In this document: piece by piece, positions 1 through 9,685 of the stretch
Layout: each line of letters begins with the position of its first letter
How positions within the stretch are numbered: the stretch's first letter is position 1
DNA from: UBA7662 sp943369355
GTDB lineage: Bacteria; Bacteroidota; Bacteroidia; UBA7662
Assembly (NCBI GenBank): GCA_943369355.1
Contig: CALRMX020000001.1
Span: forward strand, 372,001-436,000
Direction: 5' to 3'
DNA: 64,000 bases
Program-made: the position numbers and the translations under genes
Notes under the pieces: model-generated
What the model was told of the DNA's origin: nothing
What the model saw: only the letters and a program-made list of their open reading frames with translations
The model's database searches: none

Positions 1-1354
1 TTACACTGTACAGAATGTTGCTAAGGTAGCATTTGCCACTGCTGATTGGCTACTTTCAAATAATAATACACCAACATGCGTAGTAGGTCATGACTGCCGA
101 TTTGGTGGGCCTTTATTTTTGGAAACAGTAATTCAGGTTTTGACATCCAAAGGCGTGAAGGTTATTATTCAAGATGATCCATTTGTATCCACACCGATGG
201 TATCTCTTGCAACTTTCAAGAACCATGCGGATGCTGGAATAATTTTAACTGCAAGTCACAATCCACCTACATACAACGGTTTTAAAATTAAGGCAGGTTT
301 TGGTGGGCCAGCCTTACCAAGTATGATTGATGCAGTAGAAGCATTAATTCCTTCTGGAGATGTTGAAATCCCTGAAGTAAGCCATGAACAATTACACCAA
401 CAAGGCCTCCTCCGTAAAATGAGTTTTGAGGACTTGTATGTATCTGAAATTGAAAGCAATTTTGACTTGGTGGCTATCAAAAATTCACCTTTCAAGTTAG
501 CCTATGATGCAATGTATGGCGCAGGTCAAAGGGTTATAAATAGAATTTTACCCGAAACCGTGCAATTACATTGCACTCATAATCCTGGCTTTGATGGCAC
601 TCCACCCGAACCAATCATGAAAAACCTTCATGAATTATCCAATCTTTTAAAGCATTCGGATGATTTGCATCTTGGTTTGGCAACGGATGGTGACGCTGAC
701 AGGATTGGCTTATTCGATGATGAAGGTAATTTTATTGACTCACATCACATTTTGTTATTGCTTGTTCAATATTTGGTAAGTCACAAAAAGGTATCCGGCA
801 AGGTGGTGGTTTCGTTCTCTGTTACACCAAGAATGGCCAGAATGTGCAAGTTCTTTGGACTAGACCATGAGGTAACGAAAATTGGATTCAAATACATTTG
901 TGAAACCATGACAAAAGAGGATGTGCTTGTGGGTGGCGAGGAGTCGGGAGGAATTGCAGTAAAAGGCTTTATTCCAGAAAGAGATGGGATCTGGATAGGT
1001 TTGGTGTTATTGGAATATATGGCAAAATCAGGGAAATCTCTGCGCCAATTGATCAAAGAGGTTTATGAAATTACTGGTTCCTTTGCTTTCGAACGTTACG
1101 ATTTACACATCACAGAGGCACAAAAGCTTGAAGTTTTAAATCGCTGCAAAAACGACCCATATACGGAGTTCGGTCAATACAAAGTCACGGGAATGGAAAC
1201 TATAGACGGGTTTAAGTTTCTTTTGGGTGACGATGACTGGGTTATGCTTCGCGCTTCAGGTACTGAACCCGTATTACGTGTTTATGCCGAATCATCAACC
1301 CAAAAAGGTGCATTTGAAATTTTAGATACGGTTAAAGCGTCTATTCTATCCTAA
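1..1354 (+). CDS. Phosphoglucomutase/phosphomannomutase family protein (5' end outside window)
   Basis: Alpha-D-phosphohexomutase that moves phosphate between C1 and C6 of a hexose phosphate, feeding sugar-nucleotide synthesis in the cytosol. The reading frame is open from base 2 with no start codon, so the N-terminus lies upstream of the window. Three family signatures are visible in order: the phosphoserine loop TASHNPPTYNG, the Mg2+-binding loop DGDADR and the sugar-binding loop GGEESGG. The phosphate-binding RASGTEP follows near the C-terminus. All catalytic elements in the visible part are intact. The exact substrate (glucose, mannose or glucosamine phosphate) cannot be told from these motifs. 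The RNase P RNA gene follows only about 11 bases after the stop codon. Confidence 0.93.
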   Translation, partial: YTVQNVAKVAFATADWLLSNNNTPTCVVGHDCRFGGPLFLETVIQVLTSKGVKVIIQDDPFVSTPMVSLATFKNHADAGIILTASHNPPTYNGFKIKAGFGGPALPSMIDAVEALIPSGDVEIPEVSHEQLHQQGLLRKMSFEDLYVSEIESNFDLVAIKNSPFKLAYDAMYGAGQRVINRILPETVQLHCTHNPGFDGTPPEPIMKNLHELSNLLKHSDDLHLGLATDGDADRIGLFDDEGNFIDSHHILLLLVQYLVSHKKVSGKVVVSFSVTPRMARMCKFFGLDHEVTKIGFKYICETMTKEDVLVGGEESGGIAVKGFIPERDGIWIGLVLLEYMAKSGKSLRQLIKEVYEITGSFAFERYDLHITEAQKLEVLNRCKNDPYTEFGQYKVTGMETIDGFKFLLGDDDWVMLRASGTEPVLRVYAESSTQKGAFEILDTVKASILS

Positions 1355-1365
1355 TCATTAACTTC

Positions 1366-1686
1366 GTGTTCGCGATTGGCTCCATCGCTGTTTTAAACAG
1401 AGGAAAGTCCGGGCAACGGAGTGCACCGAACTCGTGAAAATGAGACTGGGGTAACCTAGTAGATAGTGCCGCAGAAAAGAACCGCCATTTTTGATGGTAA
1501 GGGTGAAAACGTGAGGTAAGAGCTCACGAATCCAACAGGTGACTGTTGAATTGGGTAAACCTTTCGGGTTGAAAGACCATGTATACCAACAGATAAGGGT
1601 TGCACGCTCGTTGTTGGGGGGTAGGTCGCTTAGATAAATGATGGGGGACTATAACAGTTACAGAACCCGGCTTACAAGATCGCGTT
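1366..1686 (+). ncRNA. rnpB: RNase P RNA
   Basis: RNA component of ribonuclease P, which removes the 5' leader from pre-tRNAs. The universally conserved 5' core GAGGAAAGTCCGGGC lies around 1399-1414. The matching 3' core CAGAACCCGGCTTAC is at about 1661-1675, and the internal stretch GTGCCGCAGAAAAGAACCGCC is also typical. Helix P1 can be formed by CGCGAT (1371-1376) and ATCGCG (1679-1684), which sets the approximate ends. No insertion or truncation is seen. A terminator hairpin follows directly. Confidence 0.95.
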
Positions 1687-1690
1687 AAAA

Positions 1691-1718
1691 AAAAGGGGGG
1701 GCTAGCTCCCCTCCTTTT
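1691..1718 (+). terminator. Intrinsic terminator of rnpB
   Basis: An A-rich then G-rich arm (AAAAGGGGGGG) is followed by loop CTAG and a CTCCCCTCCTTTT arm. This gives a G/C-rich hairpin with a 3' T-run immediately after the P1 helix of the RNase P RNA. Confidence 0.75.
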
Positions 1719-1767
1719 AATCATTTCATTATTTTGACATTGTAAATTAGCGAATCATTCAAACGTC

Positions 1768-3168
1768 ATGGCTAGAATCCTCATTATTGATGATGAAAAA
1801 AGTATTCGATCTACATTAAGAGAAATACTAGAATATGAACAGTATGAAATAGACGAAGCCCAAGACGGTGTAGAAGGTCTGGAAAAAATTCAGTCAGGAA
1901 ATTATGACCTCATTTTTTGCGACATAAAGATGCCTCGTATGGATGGACTCGAAGTGCTATCCAATCTTCAAAAATCTAATTCTGAGATTCCGGTGGTCAT
2001 GATTTCCGGTCATGGCACCGTTGAAACAGCAGTTGATGCTACCAAGCTTGGTGCATTTGATTTTATTTCTAAACCACCCGACTTAAACAGGTTGCTAATT
2101 ACTGTACGAAATGCATTGGAGAAGAAGCACCTTGTTGTAGAGACCAAAGTATTAAAGCAAAAGGTCTTCAAAACCCAAGAGATTATAGGTGATTCACCAG
2201 GCATTCTGAAGATTAAAGAAACTATCGAAAGAGTTGCACCGACTGATGCCCGTATTTTAATCACTGGTGAAAATGGAACTGGCAAGGAATTGGTAGCGCG
2301 ATGGATTCACGAAAAAAGCAACCGTAGCAAAGGTTTACTTGTAGAGGTGAATTGTGCCGCCATCCCTTCAGAACTTATTGAAAGTGAATTATTCGGTCAT
2401 GAGAAGGGTGCCTTTACCTCGGCTATCAAGCAAAGGATTGGAAAATTTGAACAAGCAACTGGAGGCACATTATTCTTAGACGAGATTGGTGATATGCCAC
2501 TTTCAGCACAAGCCAAAGTTCTTAGAGCCTTACAAGAAAATAGAATTACCAGAGTAGGTGGCGAAAAGGATATTAGCGTTGATGTAAGGGTGGTTGCGGC
2601 GACAAATAAAGATTTAGTCAAGGAAATTGCTTCTGGCAATTTTAGATTAGACCTTTATCACCGTCTTTCGGTAATCATTATACACGTACCTTCATTAAAC
2701 AGTCGACAAGAGGATATCCCAGCCATTGCCAATCAGTTCCTAAGAGTGATTTGTGAAGAGTATAATATGCCTGTAAAAAGTTTCTCGAAAACTGCATTGG
2801 AAGCACTACAAGCTTACAACTGGACAGGAAATATACGCGAGCTTAGGAATGTAGTGGAGAGATTGGTGATTCTTGGTGGTCAAGTTATTAGTTACGAAGA
2901 CATTGAATCATATACTCAGCCATTGGGATTATCTTCTTTAAATTCTTCTTCTGGAAAAATTATGAGTACTGAAAATCAGCTCGATTCTATTCTTGAGCAA
3001 CAAGACGACTTTCAAGAATATAAAGATCAGATGGAAAAAATATTCATAGAACACAAATTAAAACAAAATCACTGGAATGTAGCAAAAACCGCTGAAGCGA
3101 TTGGAATTCAACGAAGCCACCTTTATAATAAAATAGAAAGGTATGGCCTAAAACGCGATTCGGAATAA
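1768..3168 (+). CDS. NtrC-family sigma-54-dependent response regulator
   Basis: Two-component transcription activator that drives sigma-54 RNA polymerase. Residues 1-115 form a receiver with acidic D8/D9, phosphoacceptor D52 in CDIKMPRMDG, S80 and K102, so it looks fully phosphorylatable. The AAA+ domain has Walker A GENGTGKE (167-174), the sigma-54 contact loop GAFTSA (214-219) and Walker B GGTLFLDEIGD (232-242). A Fis-type helix-turn-helix occupies about residues 425-462. Length 466 aa is usual for the class. No histidine kinase gene is next to it, so its partner is unknown. It is monocistronic: rnpB and its terminator lie upstream and a terminator hairpin lies downstream. The ATG at 1768 places the receiver exactly at the N-terminus. 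Confidence 0.93.
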   Translation: MARILIIDDEKSIRSTLREILEYEQYEIDEAQDGVEGLEKIQSGNYDLIFCDIKMPRMDGLEVLSNLQKSNSEIPVVMISGHGTVETAVDATKLGAFDFISKPPDLNRLLITVRNALEKKHLVVETKVLKQKVFKTQEIIGDSPGILKIKETIERVAPTDARILITGENGTGKELVARWIHEKSNRSKGLLVEVNCAAIPSELIESELFGHEKGAFTSAIKQRIGKFEQATGGTLFLDEIGDMPLSAQAKVLRALQENRITRVGGEKDISVDVRVVAATNKDLVKEIASGNFRLDLYHRLSVIIIHVPSLNSRQEDIPAIANQFLRVICEEYNMPVKSFSKTALEALQAYNWTGNIRELRNVVERLVILGGQVISYEDIESYTQPLGLSSLNSSSGKIMSTENQLDSILEQQDDFQEYKDQMEKIFIEHKLKQNHWNVAKTAEAIGIQRSHLYNKIERYGLKRDSE

Positions 3169-3192
3169 GGCATTCTAAATCTTCAATAGCAT

Positions 3193-3234
3193 AAAAAAAA
3201 AGGCCTGATGGAGTAATCCACCAGGCCTTTTTTT
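3193..3234. terminator. Bidirectional intrinsic terminator
   Basis: Arms AAGGCCTG and CAGGCCTT, extended inward by ATGGA/TCCA, are flanked by an A-run on the left and a T-run on the right. It sits between the converging NtrC-type gene and the T9SS gene and can serve both. Confidence 0.9.
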
Positions 3235-3248
3235 AATAAACAAATGGC

Positions 3249-5306
3249 CTATTTGATCACTTGTAACGCACCTTTATACTCGGTAGTCTTATCTACATCC
3301 ATTAAAATAGCAAGCTGGAAATAATAAGTCCCTCCTTCCAAAGCTGAAGGTATCCAATCGTTTTTATAGTCAGAGGACTCGTAAACTAATTGGCCCCACC
3401 TATTGAATACTTTTAATTTCCCATTTATGTAATAATCAAGATTTTCGACTACGAACGCATCATTAACACCATCTCCGTTTGGAGTTACTACATTCGGTAC
3501 TTTTACGTCTCTGGCTTTCACTTCAAATTCTGTCCAGTTCGAGAATGAAACAAGATTGGTAACAGGATCACGCGTATAAACCCTTGCTAGGTACATTCCT
3601 GGCAATGTAGGTTTCGTGAAAGTTATGGTTGTATCGGTAGTTTCATTATTGTCTTCTGTAGGATTCCATTCTGCAACAAGTTCTCTCTGTAAATCTTTAT
3701 ACTGCACATGGTAAACTGGATTTAACCACCCTTCATAAGGACTCCAACGCAAAGATAAAGTTAGATTGTCGGCAACGTCTTGTGGATCATTAACCAGTCT
3801 AATAGTTCCTAATTCATTTGATAAAGGATTCCTTACCAAATTTGTCAAACCTAAATTCACTCTGTAATAATTACGACTGTCTTTAGGGAAAACTTCAGCA
3901 TAATAATCTGTATGTATTCTTGCAGCAGGATCAAAAATATCGAAAATTGGCCTTTGGTACGGGTTTATACCTACTTCGTCACGTCTCCAGACATAATATG
4001 CACCAAACCAATTATAATTTAATGTATCAGGATCGGCCCATTGTACATAAGAAGCATTATGATTTATTGAATCTACCGACACATTAATTACACGCATTGG
4101 TTGTTTATAATCTGGGCAACCTGTAACTATATAAACAGCCGTGTCAAATTCTACCATAAACTTTTGACACTGGTTTCCAAATGTGTCTCCATCATTTCCT
4201 TTTCTTGAAACAAGATAATATGGGCCATTTTTCTCCATAGATCTGCCCAAAGTGAGTCTCAATCCCCTTGTTCTTCCATTAGTGCATGTGTCAGGAAAAA
4301 CAGAAACGATTGGAACCAAAATGTTGTCAGGATCATACAACCTTAACTCAGAACCATCGGCAGTGACTGTATTACATTCAACATTTGTGTTAAGCCGGAC
4401 AGTCATATTCAAGTTACCTGAACAGGATCGCGCTATTGAATCAATCTGATATGAAGGCGTTATATTGTTGCAAAACCTACCAGTACCCAAAACAAGTTGC
4501 GCATCAAAACTAACCCTTCCAACCAGCACCCCAGCTCTAAACTCACTAACGGTTACAACCATCACCACATTTTGAGCTTGGGTTGAAATAAATGAAACGT
4601 TACCAGAGTTTTGATTTACAACAGGAGCCCCACCAATCGTTGTAGCAAATTGACTGGCAGTATATCCACCCTGATATGGAGCATTTACACCATTTCCAGT
4701 TAGTGCAGGTGTAAGTACATAAACTAAAGAATCGCCATCAATCTCGTCACCGTCCAAGATTACATTGACTGGCTCAAGAATACAAAATGCGGGAACCTGA
4801 AACGTGCTAAAATATGCGGAATTGTTCAGTATACCTGGTGAGTTATTCACCATGGCTTCAACGTACATATTTGGCTGGCCTGTCAAAGTAGCCGAATTAT
4901 TTCGGCAACACAAAGAATATGTAAAAAACACTGTTTGACAGTTCGCTGCAAAATTTGGCAACGTAAGAATAGCATCGTATTCGTACTTTTCAATTCCATA
5001 ATTACTACTCGATGGATCAGAACATCTTGTAGTTTGGTCGGAACAAGGAGTTGGTATCTCTACACCGGAACCCGCTAGCAATTGAGCAGTAAATTGCCCT
5101 TGTGCTCCACAATTATTTCTCCACCCTAGGTTAGCGGTAGTGCCAAGAGTAGCACCTGAACAATCGCGGAAAAGTGTTAATCTAACTCTGTATTGATTTG
5201 GCCCTAAGCTAATGTACGTGATATTTGCTCCAGCCACGTGCGTAGCTTCAACACTTTGAGAATTTATCAGAAGAACCAGAGTTAAAAATAGGAAAAGTCT
5301 TTTCAT
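3249..5306 (-). CDS. Secreted protein with T9SS type B sorting domain (paralogue 1)
   Basis: Large secreted protein carried across the outer membrane by the type IX system. Residues 1-21 form a signal peptide (lysine/arginine start, hydrophobic core, cleavage near VEA-TH). The last about 90 residues match the gliding-motility-associated (CHU_C, type B) C-terminal domain: VVTPNGDGVNDAF, then KVFNRWGQLVYES, DYKNDW and GGTYYF. The body (685 aa in all) is rich in Cys, Asn and Thr and contains beta-sandwich-like stretches, but I recognise no enzyme domain. The middle and C-terminal parts share phrases with the protein encoded at 5841-7751 (for example YYLV-R-GNDG and the region before the sorting domain), so the two are paralogues. 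Adhesin or surface-matrix roles are typical of such cargo, but the function here is unknown. Confidence 0.88.
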   Translation of the reverse strand: MKRLFLFLTLVLLINSQSVEATHVAGANITYISLGPNQYRVRLTLFRDCSGATLGTTANLGWRNNCGAQGQFTAQLLAGSGVEIPTPCSDQTTRCSDPSSSNYGIEKYEYDAILTLPNFAANCQTVFFTYSLCCRNNSATLTGQPNMYVEAMVNNSPGILNNSAYFSTFQVPAFCILEPVNVILDGDEIDGDSLVYVLTPALTGNGVNAPYQGGYTASQFATTIGGAPVVNQNSGNVSFISTQAQNVVMVVTVSEFRAGVLVGRVSFDAQLVLGTGRFCNNITPSYQIDSIARSCSGNLNMTVRLNTNVECNTVTADGSELRLYDPDNILVPIVSVFPDTCTNGRTRGLRLTLGRSMEKNGPYYLVSRKGNDGDTFGNQCQKFMVEFDTAVYIVTGCPDYKQPMRVINVSVDSINHNASYVQWADPDTLNYNWFGAYYVWRRDEVGINPYQRPIFDIFDPAARIHTDYYAEVFPKDSRNYYRVNLGLTNLVRNPLSNELGTIRLVNDPQDVADNLTLSLRWSPYEGWLNPVYHVQYKDLQRELVAEWNPTEDNNETTDTTITFTKPTLPGMYLARVYTRDPVTNLVSFSNWTEFEVKARDVKVPNVVTPNGDGVNDAFVVENLDYYINGKLKVFNRWGQLVYESSDYKNDWIPSALEGGTYYFQLAILMDVDKTTEYKGALQVIK

Positions 5307-5364
5307 ATCGCTTGTTTGACGAAAGATAACGCTGAATTCATTAAACTAAAATTAAAAGAATTGC

Positions 5365-5844
5365 TTAATACTCGACCTTATTTTTATCCATAACCCAAGC
5401 TTCGAACACCTTGGTTGCCAATTCCATTGGCTGATGGATTGTTGGAATATTTCTTTTATCAATATCCTTTACTACTTCTTCGTAAAGAAATAAATCACTA
5501 AAGCCAATTTCAGCAGCCTCACTTTTTGTATTTGCAAAGTAGATTGCTTCAATCCCTGCCCAATAAGCCGCACTCAAGCACATTGGGCAGGGCTCACAAC
5601 TTGAGTAAAGAATGCTGTTGGGAAGTTTAAAACTTTTTAGATGATTACAGGCAGCTCTAATCGCCATGATTTCGGCATGTGCAGTAGGGTCGCAGTTAGT
5701 AGTTACCTTGTTTACTCCTTCTGACACTATTTTACCATCAACCACTACTATTGCCCCGAAAGGCCCGCCCAATCTTTTTTTTACATTTTCATCAGCCAAT
5801 CGAATGGCATGCAATAGTCTAAGTCGATGCTCTTCGGAAATCAT
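5365..5844 (-). CDS. guaD: Guanine deaminase (CDA-fold)
   Basis: Zinc-dependent deaminase converting guanine to xanthine and ammonia. It has the cytidine-deaminase-fold signature HAE (H56, E58) and PCPMC (C86, C89). The surrounding sequence (GGPFGAIVVVDGKIV, VTTNCDPTAHAE, YSSCEPCPMCL, and a C-terminal AW...KNKVEY) closely follows the short, Bacillus-type GuaD of about 156 aa rather than TadA or cytidine deaminase. Length is 159 aa. The start codon overlaps the stop of the upstream T9SS gene in an ATGA, so translation is probably coupled. An enzyme of purine salvage between two secreted-protein paralogues is an odd context. An adenine deaminase gene lies about 9 kb away. Confidence 0.88.
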   Translation of the reverse strand: MISEEHRLRLLHAIRLADENVKKRLGGPFGAIVVVDGKIVSEGVNKVTTNCDPTAHAEIMAIRAACNHLKSFKLPNSILYSSCEPCPMCLSAAYWAGIEAIYFANTKSEAAEIGFSDLFLYEEVVKDIDKRNIPTIHQPMELATKVFEAWVMDKNKVEY

Positions 5845-7751
5845 TTTATTATTTGTACAGCTCCTTCTACCCTGCCTTTATCCAAAACATCAACAGTACA
5901 AAAATATGTGCCACCTTCAAGTGATGTAGGAGACCAATCGTTTTTATAATCGGCTGACTCGTATACTTTTTGACCCCACCTGTTGAACAATTTAACTACC
6001 GAATTGGGGTAAAAATCTAACCCTTGAATATATAGTTTATCATTTGCTCCATCACCGTTCGGGGTAACGACATTGACTATAGTCACATCTCTTTGTTCCT
6101 GCGTATATCTTAGGTAATTCGATACTGATACTCGCTCGTCAGTATTATTTTCAGCTTCAACTTTAAGGAGATAAGATATTGGCGTACGTTGTTTTTCGTA
6201 CACGAAAGAAGTATCGGAAGTAGAGCCTACCAAGGTCCATATCGTATCTTCTGCTTTTGCCTCAAAGACTTTATAAACTGGATTGAGCCACTCATTGTAT
6301 GGATTCCAACTTAAGCGAGAACTTCCACGCATACCATTAAATAAAGTAGCATCGGGATTTTTTAGCAAAATATTTGACCCCGAATCTCCAGGTGCTGATA
6401 ATGGGTAATATTTCAATTTAAGTCTTACATGCCAATCTCTTCTTTCAATTTCTGGATTGTAATTAAGAATAACAGCTGAAGTATCAGAAATGTTAAAGCT
6501 TTCAGCGAGTGCAAACCAATTCTGGCCATTAAGGCTATCGTTTACATATACGACATACTTTTGAAAGAAGTTCACATCTAAAGTATCAGGATAATCCCAA
6601 GTAACTTCAATGCTTTCGTTATTGACAACGCTTACATTGGTAATATTAACTGGCTCAAAGTATTTGTAACAATCTTTGACTACAACCAAAGTAGTGTCAA
6701 AGTTCTTTCGCTGACCTATACAATTGGCAATAGTATTCCCATCGTTACCAATTCTTTGTACCAAATAATAGGTTTCCTCGTAAATGAGCGGTTCAATTAT
6801 ATGGATGGTTAATGTATCGGTATCATTATTCAAACATGGAAACTCCACTTTTTCAATCTGAATTAAGCGTCCTTCGTGGTCGTATAATCTGAAATCAGAC
6901 CCTAAAGTATCAACTGTATTGCAAAATACTTTAGTATTTAATTTTAGTCCGATTGTGGTATCATAACAGGCAGCTTCTACGACAGAATAGTCTAGTACTG
7001 TAGTATCCGAAGTAATTACTTTAACGGTGTCAGTGGCTGATGGACACATGTTTTGAGGAGTAAACCTCCATGCTTCTTGGAAAGCAGTGAACGGTATTGC
7101 ATTTCTATTTTGAACAACGGCCGCTAAAGTTCCTTGTAAATTATGTAAACCATGTATTGCTCTTCCGCCTTGCCAAGTTGGACATGAAGGCTTGGAGTAG
7201 AGAATATTGTCTATGATGTTTAAACTTTCGTAAAGTATTATCTGAAAGGTGCCTATTACTGTATTGCACTGAAAAAAAGAAACATCCAGAAAAGTTACTA
7301 CCAACTGTCGGCATGGTGCTTGACCTCGTGTTTCCCAAAAAACGTTGGCAGGTACAGCTCCTAATTCATTTGCTGGTAACCAATCTTCGAAAGGGCCCAT
7401 TATGCAATTTCTTGGATAAGTCGCTGTTGCAGATGGGATTGTCACTCCCGCTGGAATTACCCAAGTACTGGTTTGCTGGGGCGAGAAACTAATCCAACCA
7501 TTAGATCCTATCCAAAATTTATTATATACATTCCCGTAAAAACAAAAATCAAACCCTATATCAAAACCAATTGGAGCCAAAGTTCCTTGAGGATAGACAG
7601 CATCATCTATCATCGATAAAGGCGCTCCTACTGTGGATACTGGCTGAAAGGGTATTTGTTGAATGCTGTAATTCTGCCCATAAGCAGTTCCTAACAGCGA
7701 AAGACAAATTGCAAAAGAGAGTAGAATTCTAAAGAACATGTTCAAACTCAT
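5841..7751 (-). CDS. Secreted protein with T9SS type B sorting domain (paralogue 2)
   Basis: Secreted T9SS cargo, 636 aa. Residues 1-25 are a signal peptide ending in TAYGQ. The N-terminal part (FDIGFDFCFYGNVYNKF, IGSNGWISF) resembles the nidogen-like or large-ectodomain openings common in such proteins. The C-terminus carries the type B sorting domain (VVTPNGDGANDKLY, KLFNRWGQKVYES, DYKNDW, GGTYF). Central stretches are similar to the 3249-5306 product, suggesting a tandem duplication later separated by guaD. Transcription order is this gene, guaD, then, after a 58-base gap, the first paralogue. A TAnnTTTG box lies just upstream. No catalytic domain is recognised. Confidence 0.87.
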   Translation of the reverse strand: MSLNMFFRILLSFAICLSLLGTAYGQNYSIQQIPFQPVSTVGAPLSMIDDAVYPQGTLAPIGFDIGFDFCFYGNVYNKFWIGSNGWISFSPQQTSTWVIPAGVTIPSATATYPRNCIMGPFEDWLPANELGAVPANVFWETRGQAPCRQLVVTFLDVSFFQCNTVIGTFQIILYESLNIIDNILYSKPSCPTWQGGRAIHGLHNLQGTLAAVVQNRNAIPFTAFQEAWRFTPQNMCPSATDTVKVITSDTTVLDYSVVEAACYDTTIGLKLNTKVFCNTVDTLGSDFRLYDHEGRLIQIEKVEFPCLNNDTDTLTIHIIEPLIYEETYYLVQRIGNDGNTIANCIGQRKNFDTTLVVVKDCYKYFEPVNITNVSVVNNESIEVTWDYPDTLDVNFFQKYVVYVNDSLNGQNWFALAESFNISDTSAVILNYNPEIERRDWHVRLKLKYYPLSAPGDSGSNILLKNPDATLFNGMRGSSRLSWNPYNEWLNPVYKVFEAKAEDTIWTLVGSTSDTSFVYEKQRTPISYLLKVEAENNTDERVSVSNYLRYTQEQRDVTIVNVVTPNGDGANDKLYIQGLDFYPNSVVKLFNRWGQKVYESADYKNDWSPTSLEGGTYFCTVDVLDKGRVEGAVQIIK

Positions 7752-7764
7752 AAACTAATATGAA

Positions 7765-7772
7765 CAAATATA
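7765..7772 (-). promoter_or_regulatory. Promoter -7 element (TATATTTG)
   Basis: Minus-strand TATATTTG fits the Bacteroidota consensus TAnnTTTG and ends 13 bases before the start of the T9SS gene at 7751. No clear -33 TTG is seen at the usual spacing. Confidence 0.45.
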
Positions 7773-7880
7773 ACAAGTACCTATTCAGGTAAAGAAAAGT
7801 AAGATTAAAAAAGACTTAAGAATTGGTGTGAAATTGAGGCGGCAACTCCGAAATCAGAACCATCATCGCCCTTTTTAATC

Positions 7881-7888
7881 TATTTTTG
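7881..7888 (+). promoter_or_regulatory. lepA promoter -7 element (TATTTTTG)
   Basis: Perfect TAnnTTTG match ending 8 bases before the lepA ATG. No convincing -33 box. A very short leader is implied. Confidence 0.5.
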
Positions 7889-7896
7889 CAATTCCC

Positions 7897-9684
7897 ATGA
7901 AAAACATCCGCAACTTCTGCATTATTGCCCATATCGATCACGGAAAAAGTACGTTAGCCGACCGTTTGCTTCAAATAACGAAAACGATTGACGATCGGAA
8001 TTTACAAGAGCAGACTCTTGACGACATGGATTTGGAACGTGAGCGAGGCATCACTATCAAGAGCCATGCTATTCAAATGAATTACAGCTACAATGGCGAA
8101 AACTACATTTTGAATTTGATTGATACCCCAGGTCATGTGGATTTTAGCTACGAAGTTTCTCGTGCAATAGCTTCTTGTGAAGGAGCACTATTGATAGTAG
8201 ATGCTTCACAAGGCATTCAAGCTCAAACGATCTCGAATCTTTATTTGGCATTAGAACACGATTTAGAAATCATACCTGTGCTGAACAAAATGGACTTGCC
8301 AGGTGCAAATCCAGAAGAAGTTAAGGATCAAATAGTTGATTTAATTGGCTGTGACCGCGATGATATTCTACCTGCCTCGGGCAAAACAGGCATGGGGGTT
8401 GACAAGGTATTAGAAGCTATAGTTGAGCGCATACCTGCACCAAAAGGTGACCCATCCGCTCCTCTACAAGCCTTAATTTTTGACTCGGTATATAATAATT
8501 ATCGTGGCATTATCGCCTACTTCAAAGTTTTGAATGGAAGTATAAAAAGCGGCGAGCGCGTTAAATTCTTCAATACCAACAAAGAATATTTTGCCGAAGA
8601 AATTGGTATACTCAAACTCAAAGGCGAACCAAGAAAAGAAGTTAATACAGGTGATGTAGGATATATCATTTCAGGAATTAAGTTTGCCAAAGAAGTTAAA
8701 GTAGGTGACACGATTACCAGTGTAGAATCGCCTTGTAACGAAGCCATCCAAGGCTTTGAAGAAGTGAAACCTATGGTTTTTGCTGGCATTTATCCTGTAG
8801 ATACCGAAGATTATGAAGAGCTAAGAGACTCGATGGACAAGCTCCAATTAAATGATGCTTCTTTGGTGTTTGAGCCTGAATCTTCTGCTGCTTTGGGTTT
8901 CGGTTTTCGTTGTGGCTTTTTGGGCATGCTGCACATGGAGATAATCCAAGAGCGATTAGAACGAGAATTTGACATGACGGTAATTACTACCGTTCCTAAC
9001 GTTTCGTATTTCTGTTATACAACCAAAGGTGAAAAGCTTATTGTAAATAATCCATCCGACTTACCGGATCCCAGTAAAATAGACTACATCGAAGAACCCT
9101 TTATTGCAGCTCAGGTAATTACCAAGGCCGAATACATTGGCGTGATTATGGAGCTTTGTATGAGTAAAAGAGGTATTCTGAAAAATCAAGTCTATCTAAC
9201 TACCGACAGGGTAGAAATTACTTTCGAGATGCCTCTTGGTGAGATTGTATTTGATTTCTATGATAAGTTAAAATCCATTTCAAGAGGATATGCCTCATTC
9301 GACTATCACATGATAGGATACAAAGAATCAAGATTAGTGCGTTTGGACATTCGATTAAATGGTGATCCTGTAGATGCTTTATCTTCTTTGATTCATACCG
9401 ACAAAGCCTATGAGCTAGGTCGACGAATGTGCGAAAAGTTAAGAGAGCTTCTTCCTAGACAACAGTTTGAAATAGCTATTCAGGCTTCTATTGGTTCAAA
9501 GGTAATTGCTAGAGAGACGATTAAGGCTATGCGCAAAGATGTAACTGCGAAGTGCTATGGTGGTGACATTTCAAGAAAAAGAAAATTGCTAGAGAAGCAG
9601 AAAAAAGGGAAAAAGAGAATGAGACAGATTGGTAATGTTGAAGTTCCTCAGAATGCATTTTTGGCGGTACTGAAATTAGATTGA
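7897..9684 (+). CDS. lepA: Elongation factor 4 (ribosomal back-translocase)
   Basis: Translational GTPase LepA/EF4, which acts on stalled or mistranslocated ribosomes at the cytoplasmic membrane or in the cytosol. G1 AHIDHGKST is at residues 11-19, with G2 and G3 (RERGITIKS, DTPGHVDF) and G4 NKMD following. The LepA-specific C-terminal end (AKCYGGDISRKRKLLEKQK, then KRMRQIGNVEVPQ) separates it from EF-G and TypA. Length 595 aa is standard. It is the first gene of a plus-strand run with folD (one base between stop and start) and queE. Confidence 0.98.
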   Translation: MKNIRNFCIIAHIDHGKSTLADRLLQITKTIDDRNLQEQTLDDMDLERERGITIKSHAIQMNYSYNGENYILNLIDTPGHVDFSYEVSRAIASCEGALLIVDASQGIQAQTISNLYLALEHDLEIIPVLNKMDLPGANPEEVKDQIVDLIGCDRDDILPASGKTGMGVDKVLEAIVERIPAPKGDPSAPLQALIFDSVYNNYRGIIAYFKVLNGSIKSGERVKFFNTNKEYFAEEIGILKLKGEPRKEVNTGDVGYIISGIKFAKEVKVGDTITSVESPCNEAIQGFEEVKPMVFAGIYPVDTEDYEELRDSMDKLQLNDASLVFEPESSAALGFGFRCGFLGMLHMEIIQERLEREFDMTVITTVPNVSYFCYTTKGEKLIVNNPSDLPDPSKIDYIEEPFIAAQVITKAEYIGVIMELCMSKRGILKNQVYLTTDRVEITFEMPLGEIVFDFYDKLKSISRGYASFDYHMIGYKESRLVRLDIRLNGDPVDALSSLIHTDKAYELGRRMCEKLRELLPRQQFEIAIQASIGSKVIARETIKAMRKDVTAKCYGGDISRKRKLLEKQKKGKKRMRQIGNVEVPQNAFLAVLKLD

Positions 9685-9685
9685 T

